DNA from: NAT127 sp041655035 | GTDB lineage: Bacteria > Pseudomonadota > Gammaproteobacteria > Pseudomonadales > Porticoccaceae | Direction: 5' to 3' | Assembly: GCA_041655035.1 (NCBI GenBank) | Contig: JBAZCN010000050.1 | Span: forward strand, 1-20,438 | DNA length: 20,438 nucleotides | Shown: piece by piece, positions 8,571 through 15,928 of the stretch | Layout: every line of letters begins with the position of its first letter | How positions within the stretch are numbered: position 1 is the first letter of the stretch | The notes under the pieces: model-generated | Told to the model about the DNA's origin: nothing | What the model saw: the letters and a program-made list of their open reading frames with translations, nothing else | The model's database searches: none | Translations under genes and position numbers: made by a program

Positions 8571-8778
8571 AAGCATCTTTACTTGCCTGTAGATCAGTAA
8601 CGACCTTGAATCTGGCCGGATATTTGCAATTCAAAGGAAGGGGCTCGTCGGTGGCTTGCCGTGGTCTCCACTGGCACTCTTTTTACGCTGCGCCGCCCTG
8701 GAGGCGACGGTTTCTGGCTACGCTTCTCGCCAGGCTGCCCGGTGACACATATTTTGTCGTACAACGAAGGAGTGGTTC

Positions 8779-9102
8779 ATGACGATCAGCACATTCTCCA
8801 CTTTGCTCGACGAGTGGGACAGGGCCGCCCACAAGAAAGCGGGCATGGTAGCCAGGGAAATCAGTGTTTTCAGCAGCGACGAGCTAAAGTTGCAGGCTCT
8901 GGCGACGATGTACTCCTTACCACTGGAAGAAATTACGTCCAGTCTGCTCCACCAGGCCCTGATCGAGCTGGAAGAAAAGATGCCCTATGTGGCGGGCGAG
9001 CGGGTGATCCGGGTGGAGGAGGGCGCCAATATCTATGAAGATGTCGGCCCCATGGCGCGTTACCTGGAAGTGCAGAAGCAGCTGCGCAACGGCGGCTCCT
9101 GA
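8779..9102 (+). CDS. Small conserved hypothetical protein (resembles pseudomonad proteins labelled 'type 1 pili tip component')
   Basis: The product is a 107-residue soluble protein without signal peptide or membrane segment. It has an N-terminal helical region, a middle LKLQALATMYSLPLEEITSSLLHQALIELEEKMPYV segment, and an acidic C-terminal part with IYEDVGPMARYLE. From memory this pattern (a leucine-rich helical repressor-like middle, then MPYV and a D-G-P-region) matches small pseudomonad and Marinobacter proteins automatically called type 1 pili tip component. Nothing here supports a pilus role, and no pilus genes are nearby. The middle segment resembles the ribbon-helix-helix style found in small DNA-binding proteins, which is inference. 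AAGGAG about 7 bases before ATG gives a firm start. A 249-base leader separates it from the VOC gene; I see no clear promoter there. Confidence 0.82.
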   Translation: MTISTFSTLLDEWDRAAHKKAGMVAREISVFSSDELKLQALATMYSLPLEEITSSLLHQALIELEEKMPYVAGERVIRVEEGANIYEDVGPMARYLEVQKQLRNGGS

Positions 9103-9184
9103 CCTCGCCGCTTTGACGATCGGTGCGGGCCGGACTCGCCGCTGCGGGAGCGCGACAGAGGCCGAGGCTGGGCGCGATCGTTTT

Positions 9185-9213
9185 TTGATAAAGTATTGGC
9201 GGTATCGTAGATT
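9185..9213 (+). promoter_or_regulatory. Candidate sigma70 promoter for the lipoprotein pair
   Basis: TTGATA (9185-9190), 17 bases, then TAGATT (9208-9213) give a -35/-10 pair with optimal spacing, matching consensus in five and four of six bases. The start site would fall near 9220, leaving a leader of about 60 bases before the ATG at 9281. A run of six T (9181-9186) overlaps the -35 and might also serve as tail of a weak terminator for the preceding gene. Confidence 0.5.
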
Positions 9214-9280
9214 GCGCGAATCACAGGGGTGGATGGCCTGCGCTCCAGCCTTACTCAACGGACTACCATAGGTAAAAACA

Positions 9281-9985
9281 ATGAAATGGAGCGTTATCAG
9301 TCTCGCCATGGGCGCCGTCCTGCTTCAAGGCTGCTACAGCGTACACACCGCCCAGGCCCCCGTTGCCGCCACCTACCCCCTGACCAGCCAGCAGAAAATG
9401 CAGGCGGCGCATCATTGGGACGTGCTTGCCGGCCACCAGGCGGAATTGCTGGCGAGCAACCAGTTCTTGCGCCTGCAGCCGCTGCATATCGACGGCGGTC
9501 AGGGCGGGGCGACCCCGTTCAATGAAGCGTTCGACGCCTTGTTGACATCGCAACTGGTCAGTCGCGGCCTCAACGTCAAGACCGGCAACCTCAACACCGT
9601 CAATATCTCTTACAAGGCTCAGTTGGTCCGGCACAAGGATCGCGGGCTGATGAGGGCGCCGGAGGGAACCTGGACGGCCCTTGCCGCGGGTATCGCGGTG
9701 GCGACCCTGCCGGTCAACAACTGGAGCGAACCCGCGCTGGCCCTGATCCCGGTGGCGGCTGCCGCCGACCTGTTCAGCGGTGGCTGGGCCTCGCGCAGCA
9801 GCCACGAGGTCATCATCACCACCCAGGCCGTCGATGGCGACCGTATCGTCTTTTCGTCGTCCAACATCTATTACATCAATGCTGGTGACAAGGACCATTA
9901 TTTCAACACTGGTGGCAAAACCAGCGTTGATGGCAATGGCCCTTTTTCCGAAGGGCGCGATGTTCGGCTGACTGACACATGGTAA
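9281..9985 (+). CDS. Putative outer-membrane lipoprotein of unknown function, partner of the FlgO-like gene
   Basis: This 234-residue protein has a lipoprotein signal ending in the lipobox LLQGC, with Cys18 as the acylation site. The mature part contains a hydrophobic stretch around residues 128-165 (TWTALAAGIAVATLPV, then ALALIPVAAAADLFSGG). That could be a membrane-inserted or buried glycine/alanine hairpin. The rest is beta-prone (VIITTQAVDGDRIVFSSSNIYYI). I do not recognise the family with certainty. Its end lies 14 bases before the start chosen for the FlgO-like lipoprotein, so the two are almost certainly co-transcribed and may form one envelope complex. AGG at about 9 bases upstream supports ATG 9281. 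Confidence 0.82.
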   Translation: MKWSVISLAMGAVLLQGCYSVHTAQAPVAATYPLTSQQKMQAAHHWDVLAGHQAELLASNQFLRLQPLHIDGGQGGATPFNEAFDALLTSQLVSRGLNVKTGNLNTVNISYKAQLVRHKDRGLMRAPEGTWTALAAGIAVATLPVNNWSEPALALIPVAAAADLFSGGWASRSSHEVIITTQAVDGDRIVFSSSNIYYINAGDKDHYFNTGGKTSVDGNGPFSEGRDVRLTDTW

Positions 9986-9999
9986 GGCTGGGATACTCG

Positions 10000-10551
10000 A
10001 TGAAATCCAAAGGACGCCACTTCGCGTGGCTAACCGCGTCAGTGCTCTTGCTGTCGCTGATCGTCGCCGGTTGCAGTTCCAATAATGTCATTGTCCAGGA
10101 GCCCAGGGTGGACCTTCTGGCGGAACTGCAAAAAGCGGCCAGGGAGCTGATGAAAAAAACGGCGAGGCTGGATCAGGACCGGCCCGTTATCATCACCACG
10201 CTGGTCAATATCGACGACCTGCAGCAGTCGTCCACCTTCGGCCGGCAAGTGTCGGAGGTTTTTTCCTCAGCCATCGCGAGCAGGGATATCCCGGTCGTTG
10301 AGCTCAAGATGCGCGAGACCGTGTTCGTGCGCGAAGGCACGGGTGAGCTGGTGCTTTCGCGGGAATTGCGCCACCTGTCGACCAGTCACGATGCCCAGGC
10401 GGTGCTGGCCGGCACCTATGCCGTCGGCGGCAAGAATCTCTACGTCAATGTGCGGATCATCAAGACCACCGACAACAGGGTGTTGGGTTCGCACAACTTC
10501 AGCCTGCCCATCAACGGCGATATCCGCTCTTTGTTGAGCAACCGTCGCTAG
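10000..10551 (+). CDS. FlgO-like outer-membrane lipoprotein
   Basis: The 183-residue product is a lipoprotein with lipobox VAGC (Cys25). Its soluble domain has the layout of FlgO proteins of Vibrio: a stretch on simultaneous activation of a named set (RPVIITTLVNIDDLQQSSTFG), then RQVSEVFSSAIASRDIPVVELKMRE. It ends with an AVLAGTYAVGGKNLYVNVRIIKT beta segment. In Vibrio, FlgO supports outer-membrane flagellar structures, but no flagellar gene is present in this window, so the role may be general envelope assembly. ATG 10000 is preferred because it gives a short basic signal-peptide N terminus. ATG 9979 is in frame and would overlap the upstream gene by 7 bases. The family call rests on pattern memory. 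Confidence 0.85.
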   Translation: MKSKGRHFAWLTASVLLLSLIVAGCSSNNVIVQEPRVDLLAELQKAARELMKKTARLDQDRPVIITTLVNIDDLQQSSTFGRQVSEVFSSAIASRDIPVVELKMRETVFVREGTGELVLSRELRHLSTSHDAQAVLAGTYAVGGKNLYVNVRIIKTTDNRVLGSHNFSLPINGDIRSLLSNRR

Positions 10552-10607
10552 GCGTCCCGTCGAGGCCCTGTGGGGCGGGAATGTTAGGCGCAGCGGCCAA
10601 TAGCGGG

Positions 10608-10613
10608 TAAAAT
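10608..10613 (+). promoter_or_regulatory. Possible -10 element ahead of rimO
   Basis: TAAAAT is one base off the consensus -10. It lies 55 bases before the rimO start and sits inside a short GCGGG/CCCGC inverted repeat (10603-10619). The only candidate -35, TTAGGC at 10584-10589 with 18-base spacing, is weak. Tentative. Confidence 0.28.
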
Positions 10614-10668
10614 GCCCGCCTTGGCCACTGTCCGGTGGCCGCCCTGACACGCGTCCATAGATCACGCC

Positions 10669-12021
10669 ATGAATACTCTTGCCAAAAACAGCCTTCCCAA
10701 GAATACCCATCCCAAGAAAGTCGGTTTTATTTCCCTCGGTTGCCCCAAGGCGCTGGTGGATTCCGAGCGGATCCTCACCCAGTTGCGCCTCGACGGCTAT
10801 CACCTGGTGCCGAGCTATGAGGATGCGGATGTCGTGGTGGTCAATACCTGCGGCTTTCTCGACAGCGCCAAGCAGGAGTCGCTCGACGCCATCGGCGAGG
10901 CGATGGCCGAAAACGGCAAGGTGATCGTCACCGGCTGTATGGGCAGCGAGGAAGCGCGCATCCGCGAGGCCCACCCCGGAGTGCTGGCGGTGTCGGGCGC
11001 GCACCAGTACGAGGCGGTGGTCAGCGCCGTCCATCAGTGGGCTCCCCAGCAGCGCAGCCATGACCCCTACACCGACCTGATTCCCGCCAGCGAGGTCAAG
11101 CTCACCCCGCGGCATTACTCATACCTGAAGATTTCCGAAGGCTGTAATCACCGCTGCAGCTTCTGCATCATTCCCTCCATCCGCGGCGATCTGGTGAGTC
11201 GCCCCATCGGCGAGGTGATGGACGAAGCCGAGCGACTGGTCAAGGCCGGCACCAAGGAACTGCTGGTGATCTCCCAGGACACCAGCGCCTATGGCATCGA
11301 CACCAAATTCCGCACCGGCTTCTGGCAGGGGCGGCCGGTCAAGACCCATATGCAGCAACTGTGCGAGACGCTGGGGGAACTCGGCGTGTGGGTGCGGTTG
11401 CACTACGTCTATCCCTATCCCCACGTCGACAACCTCTTGCCGCTGATGGCGGAAGGCAAGCTTCTCCCCTACCTGGATATCCCTTTCCAGCACGCCCACC
11501 CGGACGTGCTGAAGGCCATGAAACGCCCGGCCAACGAGGAGAAAGTGCTCAATCGCATTCGCCAGTGGCGGCAGATCTGTCCCGACCTGACGATCCGCAG
11601 CACGTTCATCACCGGCTTTCCCGGCGAGACCGAGGCGCACTTCCAGTACCTGCTGGACTGGCTCGGGGAAGCCCAACTCGACCGCGTCGGCTGCTTCAAG
11701 TATGAGGCGGTGGAGGGCGCGCCCGCCAACGACCTGCCCGGCGCCGTGCCGGAAGCCATCAAGCAGGAGCGCTGGGAGCGATTCATGGAAACCCAGCAGG
11801 CCATCAGCAGCGCCCGCCTGGAGGCCAAAATCGGCAGGACCGTGGAGGTCGTCATCGACGAAATCGCCGAGGAGGGGGCCGTGGGCCGCACGGCGGCGGA
11901 TGCCCCGGAGATCGACGGCAACATCTTCCTCGACGGGCAGACCCACCTCCAGCCGGGGCAGATTGTCACCGCCGTGGTGGACGATGCCGATGAATACGAC
12001 CTGTGGGGAACGCTGGTCTAG
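10669..12021 (+). CDS. rimO: Ribosomal protein S12 methylthiotransferase RimO
   Basis: RimO is a radical-SAM enzyme that methylthiolates a conserved Asp of ribosomal protein S12. The product is 450 residues, near the family norm. The N-terminal UPF0004 domain supplies three cluster cysteines: Cys25 (SLGCPKALVDSE), Cys61 (NTCGFLDSAKQES) and Cys90 (VTGCMGSEE). The radical-SAM triad is Cys159, Cys163 and Cys166 in SEGCNHRCSFCIIPSIRG, and a TRAM domain closes the protein. The words SLGCPKALVDSE and CNHRCSFCIIPSIRG distinguish RimO from MiaB. No strong ribosome binding site precedes ATG 10669. The gene is probably monocistronic, being preceded by a 117-base gap and followed by a hairpin and a convergent gene. 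Confidence 0.97.
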   Translation: MNTLAKNSLPKNTHPKKVGFISLGCPKALVDSERILTQLRLDGYHLVPSYEDADVVVVNTCGFLDSAKQESLDAIGEAMAENGKVIVTGCMGSEEARIREAHPGVLAVSGAHQYEAVVSAVHQWAPQQRSHDPYTDLIPASEVKLTPRHYSYLKISEGCNHRCSFCIIPSIRGDLVSRPIGEVMDEAERLVKAGTKELLVISQDTSAYGIDTKFRTGFWQGRPVKTHMQQLCETLGELGVWVRLHYVYPYPHVDNLLPLMAEGKLLPYLDIPFQHAHPDVLKAMKRPANEEKVLNRIRQWRQICPDLTIRSTFITGFPGETEAHFQYLLDWLGEAQLDRVGCFKYEAVEGAPANDLPGAVPEAIKQERWERFMETQQAISSARLEAKIGRTVEVVIDEIAEEGAVGRTAADAPEIDGNIFLDGQTHLQPGQIVTAVVDDADEYDLWGTLV

Positions 12022-12059
12022 CGCCTGCGCTGGGGATGGCCGTCATGGCGGCTAGAGAA

Positions 12060-12085
12060 GCGCCGGTCCCGCCCGGGACCGGCGC
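12060..12085. terminator. Hairpin between convergent rimO and flavin reductase genes
   Basis: A perfect 11-bp GC-rich stem (12060-12070 with 12075-12085, loop GCCC) lies in the 72-base gap between two converging genes, so it may terminate both. Neither side carries a T run; on the minus side it is followed by TTCTCT. Its role as a shared terminator is inferred from position. Confidence 0.55.
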
Positions 12086-12093
12086 CCGGTCGC

Positions 12094-12579
12094 TCAGTCC
12101 TGGTCGACCAGTTGACGGTACTGGCCGCTGTAGAACAGCAGCGGGTCGCCGCCCTTGAGATCGATGTCCAATACCTTGCCGATCACGATGATGTGGTCCC
12201 CGCCGGGCAGGCATTCATAGGATTCACATTGCAGCCGCGCCAGGTAGTCGCCGAACAGCGGCACCTTGCCGATACCATGCTCCAGCGCCAGGTCGTCGAA
12301 AGTCCGGGCCTCGCGGTTGGCGAACCGGGATGACAGCTCCTTCTGGTCCTGGCGAAGGAAATGAACGGCGAAGTTGCGGCACTGGGTGAAGGCCTCGAAG
12401 CCGGTGGCATCCTTGCCTATACTCCACAGGATCAGCGGCGGGTCGAGGGACACGGAGCTGAAGCTGTTGGCGGTCATTGCCTTGGGGCTGCCATCACCGT
12501 CGAGGGTGGTGACGACAGTGACCCCGGTGGCAAAGGAGCCCAGGGTGGTGCGCAGCTGGCGGGTATCGAATTCGGTCAC
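12094..12579 (-). CDS. Flavin reductase domain protein (HpaC/FMN-binding split-barrel type)
   Basis: This 161-residue protein belongs to the short-chain flavin reductase family, which reduces FMN or FAD with NAD(P)H, usually to supply a partner monooxygenase. Seen motifs are FATGVTVVTT, the flavin-binding MTANSFSSVSLDPPLILW, and the C-terminal GDHIIVIGKVLDID. The start is GTG at 12579. GAGG lies 8 bases upstream on the minus strand (complement of 12588-12591), and no ATG fits better. No monooxygenase gene is adjacent, so the partner is unknown. It diverges from nrdJa across a 346-base region that holds the nrdJ control elements. Confidence 0.92.
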   Translation of the reverse strand: MTEFDTRQLRTTLGSFATGVTVVTTLDGDGSPKAMTANSFSSVSLDPPLILWSIGKDATGFEAFTQCRNFAVHFLRQDQKELSSRFANREARTFDDLALEHGIGKVPLFGDYLARLQCESYECLPGGDHIIVIGKVLDIDLKGGDPLLFYSGQYRQLVDQD

Positions 12580-12803
12580 GGGTGTTGCCTCATGGCTCGT
12601 TCATGGTCTGTGGAAGTTGGATGATGGCCCGGTCGACTCTGCGCGGAACATCCGTTTGTTTTGTTCATAGCCGGCCATGGTGCTGACGACCCCGGCCATG
12701 GGCGCAAGATGGTAAGTACTTTGGCCAGATAATCAAGGCTTTTAGCTGGCAATTTGCTGCTCGTTCGTCGCTGTTCGCCCGGTGTCCGTATAGCACTAAT
12801 GTT

Positions 12804-12832
12804 TTCGGATGCGCAAGACTTGATTCTATAGT
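12804..12832 (+). promoter_or_regulatory. Candidate promoter of nrdJab
   Basis: TATAGT (12827-12832) is one base off the -10 consensus. TTCGGA (12804-12809) is a weak -35 exactly 17 bases upstream. The predicted start near 12839 puts the NrdR box at about +4 to +19, where binding would block transcription. The rest of the 346-base stretch 12580-12925 shows no credible gene. Confidence 0.45.
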
Positions 12833-12841
12833 CTACCCTTG

Positions 12842-12857
12842 CCACTATATGTTGTGT
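12842..12857 (+). promoter_or_regulatory. NrdR box upstream of nrdJa
   Basis: The 16-mer CCACTATATGTTGTGT closely matches the palindromic NrdR box (ACACWATATWTWGTGT type); the mismatches are the first base and one inner base of the right arm. NrdR is the ATP/dATP-sensing zinc-ribbon repressor of ribonucleotide reductase genes. Boxes normally come in pairs. The only second candidate is a degenerate copy at 12819-12834 whose right half reads TATAGTCT, centred 23 bases away instead of the usual 31-32. Confidence 0.75.
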
Positions 12858-12866
12858 TTTTGTCTC

Positions 12867-12890
12867 TTTGGGGGCTACTTCCACCCCAAA
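12867..12890 (+). repeat. Hairpin in the nrdJa leader
   Basis: TTTGGGG (12867-12873) and CCCCAAA (12884-12890) form a 7-bp stem with a 10-base loop in the predicted untranslated leader, 35 bases before the start codon. It could stabilise the mRNA or be a weak attenuator. It is not a cobalamin riboswitch, since no B12 box is present. Confidence 0.4.
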
Positions 12891-12925
12891 ATCTGTCTAC
12901 CCCAATTAGAACGGCGACCACCATC

Positions 12926-15079
12926 ATGTCCATTGAAGCGCTCAAAACGGCGAACCAGCCCGCCTCCGTCAATATCCGGCTCCAACCGGCTTCTGAAGAT
13001 ATCTGGGACAAGAAGTACCGTCTCAAGGACAAAAAGAGCAATCCTATCGATCGGGATATCGATGGCACCTTCCAGCGGGTGGCGCGAGCGCTGGCCGATG
13101 TCGAGGAGGGCGAGCTCAAGAGCAAGTGGTATGAGCGTTTCCTGTGGGCATTGCGCAATGGCGCGATCCCCGCCGGTCGGATCATTTCAAACGCCGGCGC
13201 CCTGGAACACAAGCCGGCCACCTCGACCATCAACTGCACCGTGTCCGGTACCATCCCCGACTCGATGCAGGGCATCCTCGAGCGCAATCTCGAGGCCGGC
13301 CTGACCCTCAAGGCCGGCTGTGGCATCGGTTATGAATTCTCGACCTTGCGCCCGCGGGGCGCCTACGTGTCCGGCGCCGGAGCCTATACCTCAGGCCCGC
13401 TGTCGTTCATGGATATCTTCGACAAGATGTGCTTTACCGTATCGTCCGCCGGTGGTCGCCGGGGTGCGCAGATGGGCACCTTCGATGTCAGCCATCCGGA
13501 CGTGGTGGATTTTATCCGGGCCAAGCGCGAGGACGCCCGCCTGCGTCAGTTCAACCTGTCGCTGCTGGTCACTGATGAGTTCATGCACGCTGTAAAGCAG
13601 GACGGCGAATGGCCGCTGTGCTTTCCCATCACCGAGAAGGAAGCCGCCCAGGGCACTTTCGACCTCCACGACGAGGGCCAGGTGGTGTGGCGGGACTTTC
13701 CCGACGCCAACGAATATATGCGCGATGCCGAGGGCCGGGTGGCCTGCCGTATCTTCCGCACGGTGCAGGCCCGCAAACTGTGGAACGTCATCATGACCTC
13801 CACCTACGACTACGCCGAGCCCGGTTTCATCCTCATCGACAAGGTCAACGAGCTCAACAACAACTGGTTCTGCGAGAACATCCGCGCCACCAATCCCTGC
13901 GGCGAGCAGCCCCTGCCTCCCTATGGCAGCTGCCTGCTGGGCTCCATCAACCTCACCAAGTTCGTGATCGATCCCTTTACCGACAAGGCCCGCTTCGATT
14001 GGGACAGCTACCGCGAGGTGGTCTCGGTATTCACCCGCATGCTCGACAATGTGGTGGAGATCAACGGTCTGCCCCTGGAGCAGCAGCGCAACGAGATCTA
14101 CCGCAAGCGCCGCCACGGCATGGGCTTCCTCGGCCTCGGCTCGACCATGACCATGCTGCGCATGCCCTACGGCAGCTCCGAATCCCTCGACTTCACCGAG
14201 GCGGTCAGCCGCGAAATGGCGATGGCCGGCTGGCGCACCGGTCTCGACCTGGCCAGGGAAAAGGGCCCCGCCCCGATCATGGACGAGGACTTCGACATCA
14301 CCCCCGCCATGCTGCGCCAGCGCCCCGAGTTGGCGAAGGATGGCTACAAGGTCGGCGACAAAGTGAAGGGCAGGGTGCTCCACGCCCGCTACAGCCGCTA
14401 TATGCAGCGGGTCGCCACCGTCGACCCGGCGCTGGTCGACCAGCTTGCCGAGCAGGGCTGCCGCTTCACCCACCACAGCTCCATCGCCCCCACCGGCACC
14501 ATCTCCCTGTCGCTGGCCAACAATGCCAGCAACGGCATCGAGCCGAGCTTTGCCCACCATTATTCCCGCAACGTGATCCGCGAGGGCAAGAAGTCGAAAG
14601 AGAAGGTGGACGTGTTCTCCTACGAACTGCTCGCCTACCGGGAGCTGATCAATATCCACGCCATGCCCTACTCCACCGAGCCCGGCGAACAGCTGCCCGA
14701 CTACTTCGTCACCAGCGAGGACATCAAGCCCAAGCAGCACGTGGACGTACAGGCGGCCTCGCAAAAGTGGGTGGATTCGTCGATCTCCAAAACCATCAAC
14801 ATCCCCACCGACTTCCCCTTCGATGAGTTCAAGGACATCTACATGTACGCCTACGACCAGGGGCTGAAGGGCTGCACCACCTTCCGCTTCAATCCCGAGG
14901 CGTTCCAGGGTGTGCTGGTGAAAGACAGAGATCTGGCAAACACCACCTATCAGTTCGTGCTCGAAGATGGCACCACCGTCGATCTCAAGGGTAACGAAGA
15001 GGTCGAGTACGACGGCGAAATGCACACCGCCGCCAACCTGTTCGACGCACTCAAAGAAGGCTACTACGGAAAATTCTGA
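12926..15079 (+). CDS. nrdJa: Class II (adenosylcobalamin-dependent) ribonucleotide reductase, large component NrdJa
   Basis: This enzyme makes deoxyribonucleotides using a thiyl radical produced from adenosylcobalamin, and works with or without oxygen. The product from ATG 12926 is 717 residues. The catalytic loop NPCGEQ gives Asn323, Cys325 (thiyl radical) and Glu327. Cys336, 11 residues further, and Cys104 in INCTVSG fit the reducing pair, the same spacing as Cys322/Cys333 in Thermotoga maritima NrdJ. GRRGAQMG and the phosphate-binding APTGTISL segment are also typical. The open frame extends to 12839, but that would begin inside the NrdR box and add unrelated residues. The C-terminal zinc/cysteine tail found in single-chain relatives is absent and is supplied by the next gene. 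Confidence 0.95.
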   Translation: MSIEALKTANQPASVNIRLQPASEDIWDKKYRLKDKKSNPIDRDIDGTFQRVARALADVEEGELKSKWYERFLWALRNGAIPAGRIISNAGALEHKPATSTINCTVSGTIPDSMQGILERNLEAGLTLKAGCGIGYEFSTLRPRGAYVSGAGAYTSGPLSFMDIFDKMCFTVSSAGGRRGAQMGTFDVSHPDVVDFIRAKREDARLRQFNLSLLVTDEFMHAVKQDGEWPLCFPITEKEAAQGTFDLHDEGQVVWRDFPDANEYMRDAEGRVACRIFRTVQARKLWNVIMTSTYDYAEPGFILIDKVNELNNNWFCENIRATNPCGEQPLPPYGSCLLGSINLTKFVIDPFTDKARFDWDSYREVVSVFTRMLDNVVEINGLPLEQQRNEIYRKRRHGMGFLGLGSTMTMLRMPYGSSESLDFTEAVSREMAMAGWRTGLDLAREKGPAPIMDEDFDITPAMLRQRPELAKDGYKVGDKVKGRVLHARYSRYMQRVATVDPALVDQLAEQGCRFTHHSSIAPTGTISLSLANNASNGIEPSFAHHYSRNVIREGKKSKEKVDVFSYELLAYRELINIHAMPYSTEPGEQLPDYFVTSEDIKPKQHVDVQAASQKWVDSSISKTINIPTDFPFDEFKDIYMYAYDQGLKGCTTFRFNPEAFQGVLVKDRDLANTTYQFVLEDGTTVDLKGNEEVEYDGEMHTAANLFDALKEGYYGKF

Positions 15080-15081
15080 TC

Positions 15082-15777
15082 ATGACCGTCAAACTGGATA
15101 AAAAAATCGTCAGCTACAAAGTCATAACCCCGGACAGCAAGGCCGAGACCGAACAGGCTGCGCCCCAGGAAAAACTCAGTCTCGCCGTGCAAAAGATGGA
15201 TGAAAACGTCGATCGCCCGGAAACGCTTCACGGCACCACCTACAAGATCAAGACGCCGCTGACTGATCATGCGCTCTATATCACCATCAACGATATCGTG
15301 CTGAACCCGGACACCGATCACGAACAGCGCCGCCCCTTCGAAGTGTTCATCAACTCCAAGAGCATGGACCACTTCCAATGGGTGGTGGCGCTGACCCGGG
15401 TGCTGTCCGCGGTGTTCCGCAAAGGCGGCGACTGCACCTTCCTGGTGGAGGAAATGAAAGCGGTCTTCGACCCGAAAGGCGGTTATTTCAAGAAGGGGGG
15501 CAAATTCATGCCGTCCCTGGTGGCGGAAATCGGCGACTGCCTCGAAACCCACATGAAAAGCATTGGCCTGATCGAAGATCCCGACATCTCCGATCACCAG
15601 CGCCAGATCATGAACCAGAAGCGCGCTGAATTCGAAAGCCGTACGGCTGCGACGGAAGAAAGCGCCAGCCAGTATCCCGCCGGCGCTCAGCTGTGCAACA
15701 AATGCATGACCCAGGCGATGATCATGATGGACGGCTGCATGACCTGCCTGAGTTGCGGAGAATCGAAGTGCGGTTGA
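15082..15777 (+). CDS. nrdJb: NrdJb, separate C-terminal component of the split class II ribonucleotide reductase
   Basis: The 231-residue protein corresponds to the C-terminal part of long single-chain NrdJ enzymes. In Pseudomonas aeruginosa the enzyme is likewise split into NrdJa and NrdJb, and both parts are needed for activity. The N-terminal part (FEVFINSKSMDHFQWVVALTRVLSAVFRKGGD) is the conserved middle domain. The last 30 residues carry six cysteines (205, 208, 219, 222, 225, 230). These include two CxxC pairs and a terminal pair fitting a zinc ribbon plus the redox shuttle that re-reduces the active-site disulfide. ATG 15082 begins 2 bases after the nrdJa stop, so the two are translated together in near-equal amounts. 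Confidence 0.93.
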   Translation: MTVKLDKKIVSYKVITPDSKAETEQAAPQEKLSLAVQKMDENVDRPETLHGTTYKIKTPLTDHALYITINDIVLNPDTDHEQRRPFEVFINSKSMDHFQWVVALTRVLSAVFRKGGDCTFLVEEMKAVFDPKGGYFKKGGKFMPSLVAEIGDCLETHMKSIGLIEDPDISDHQRQIMNQKRAEFESRTAATEESASQYPAGAQLCNKCMTQAMIMMDGCMTCLSCGESKCG

Positions 15778-15882
15778 GCGGCCGCCGCTAGCGGATGTCG
15801 CACGGGGTGGCGGGGAGGCCGCCGGAGTTCTCGATCGGCAGCCGCCACGAGCAAATGCACGCCTTTTAGAATTTCAAATCCT

Positions 15883-15906
15883 GGCGGGCCGGCCGGCCGG
15901 CTCGCC
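15883..15906 (+). repeat. GC-rich inverted repeat in front of the LEH-like gene
   Basis: The segment forms a stem of 9 pairs (one G-T) with a 6-base loop, built on a GCCGG repeat. It lies between nrdJb and the next gene, ending 11 bases before that gene's AAAGGAGA ribosome binding site. It could end the nrdJab transcript (no T run follows) or act as a 5' leader structure. TTTTAGAATTTC just upstream (15863-15874) contains a -10-like TAGAAT without an evident -35. Confidence 0.45.
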
Positions 15907-15928
15907 GACAACATAAAAGGAGAATAAT

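Noticed and set aside
12839..12925. N-terminal extension of nrdJa to 12839
   Set aside because: It would start at the predicted transcription start and include the NrdR box and a leader hairpin; residues there are unlike class II reductases, which align from ATG 12926.
12580..12925. Cobalamin riboswitch upstream of nrdJa
   Set aside because: Looked for because the enzyme uses B12, but there is no B12 box or aptamer core; control here appears to be by NrdR.
13391..15025. Long minus-strand open frame (544 codons) opposite nrdJa
   Set aside because: It is the antisense image of a certain gene in GC-rich DNA; its translation is His/Val/Gly-rich and matches no family.
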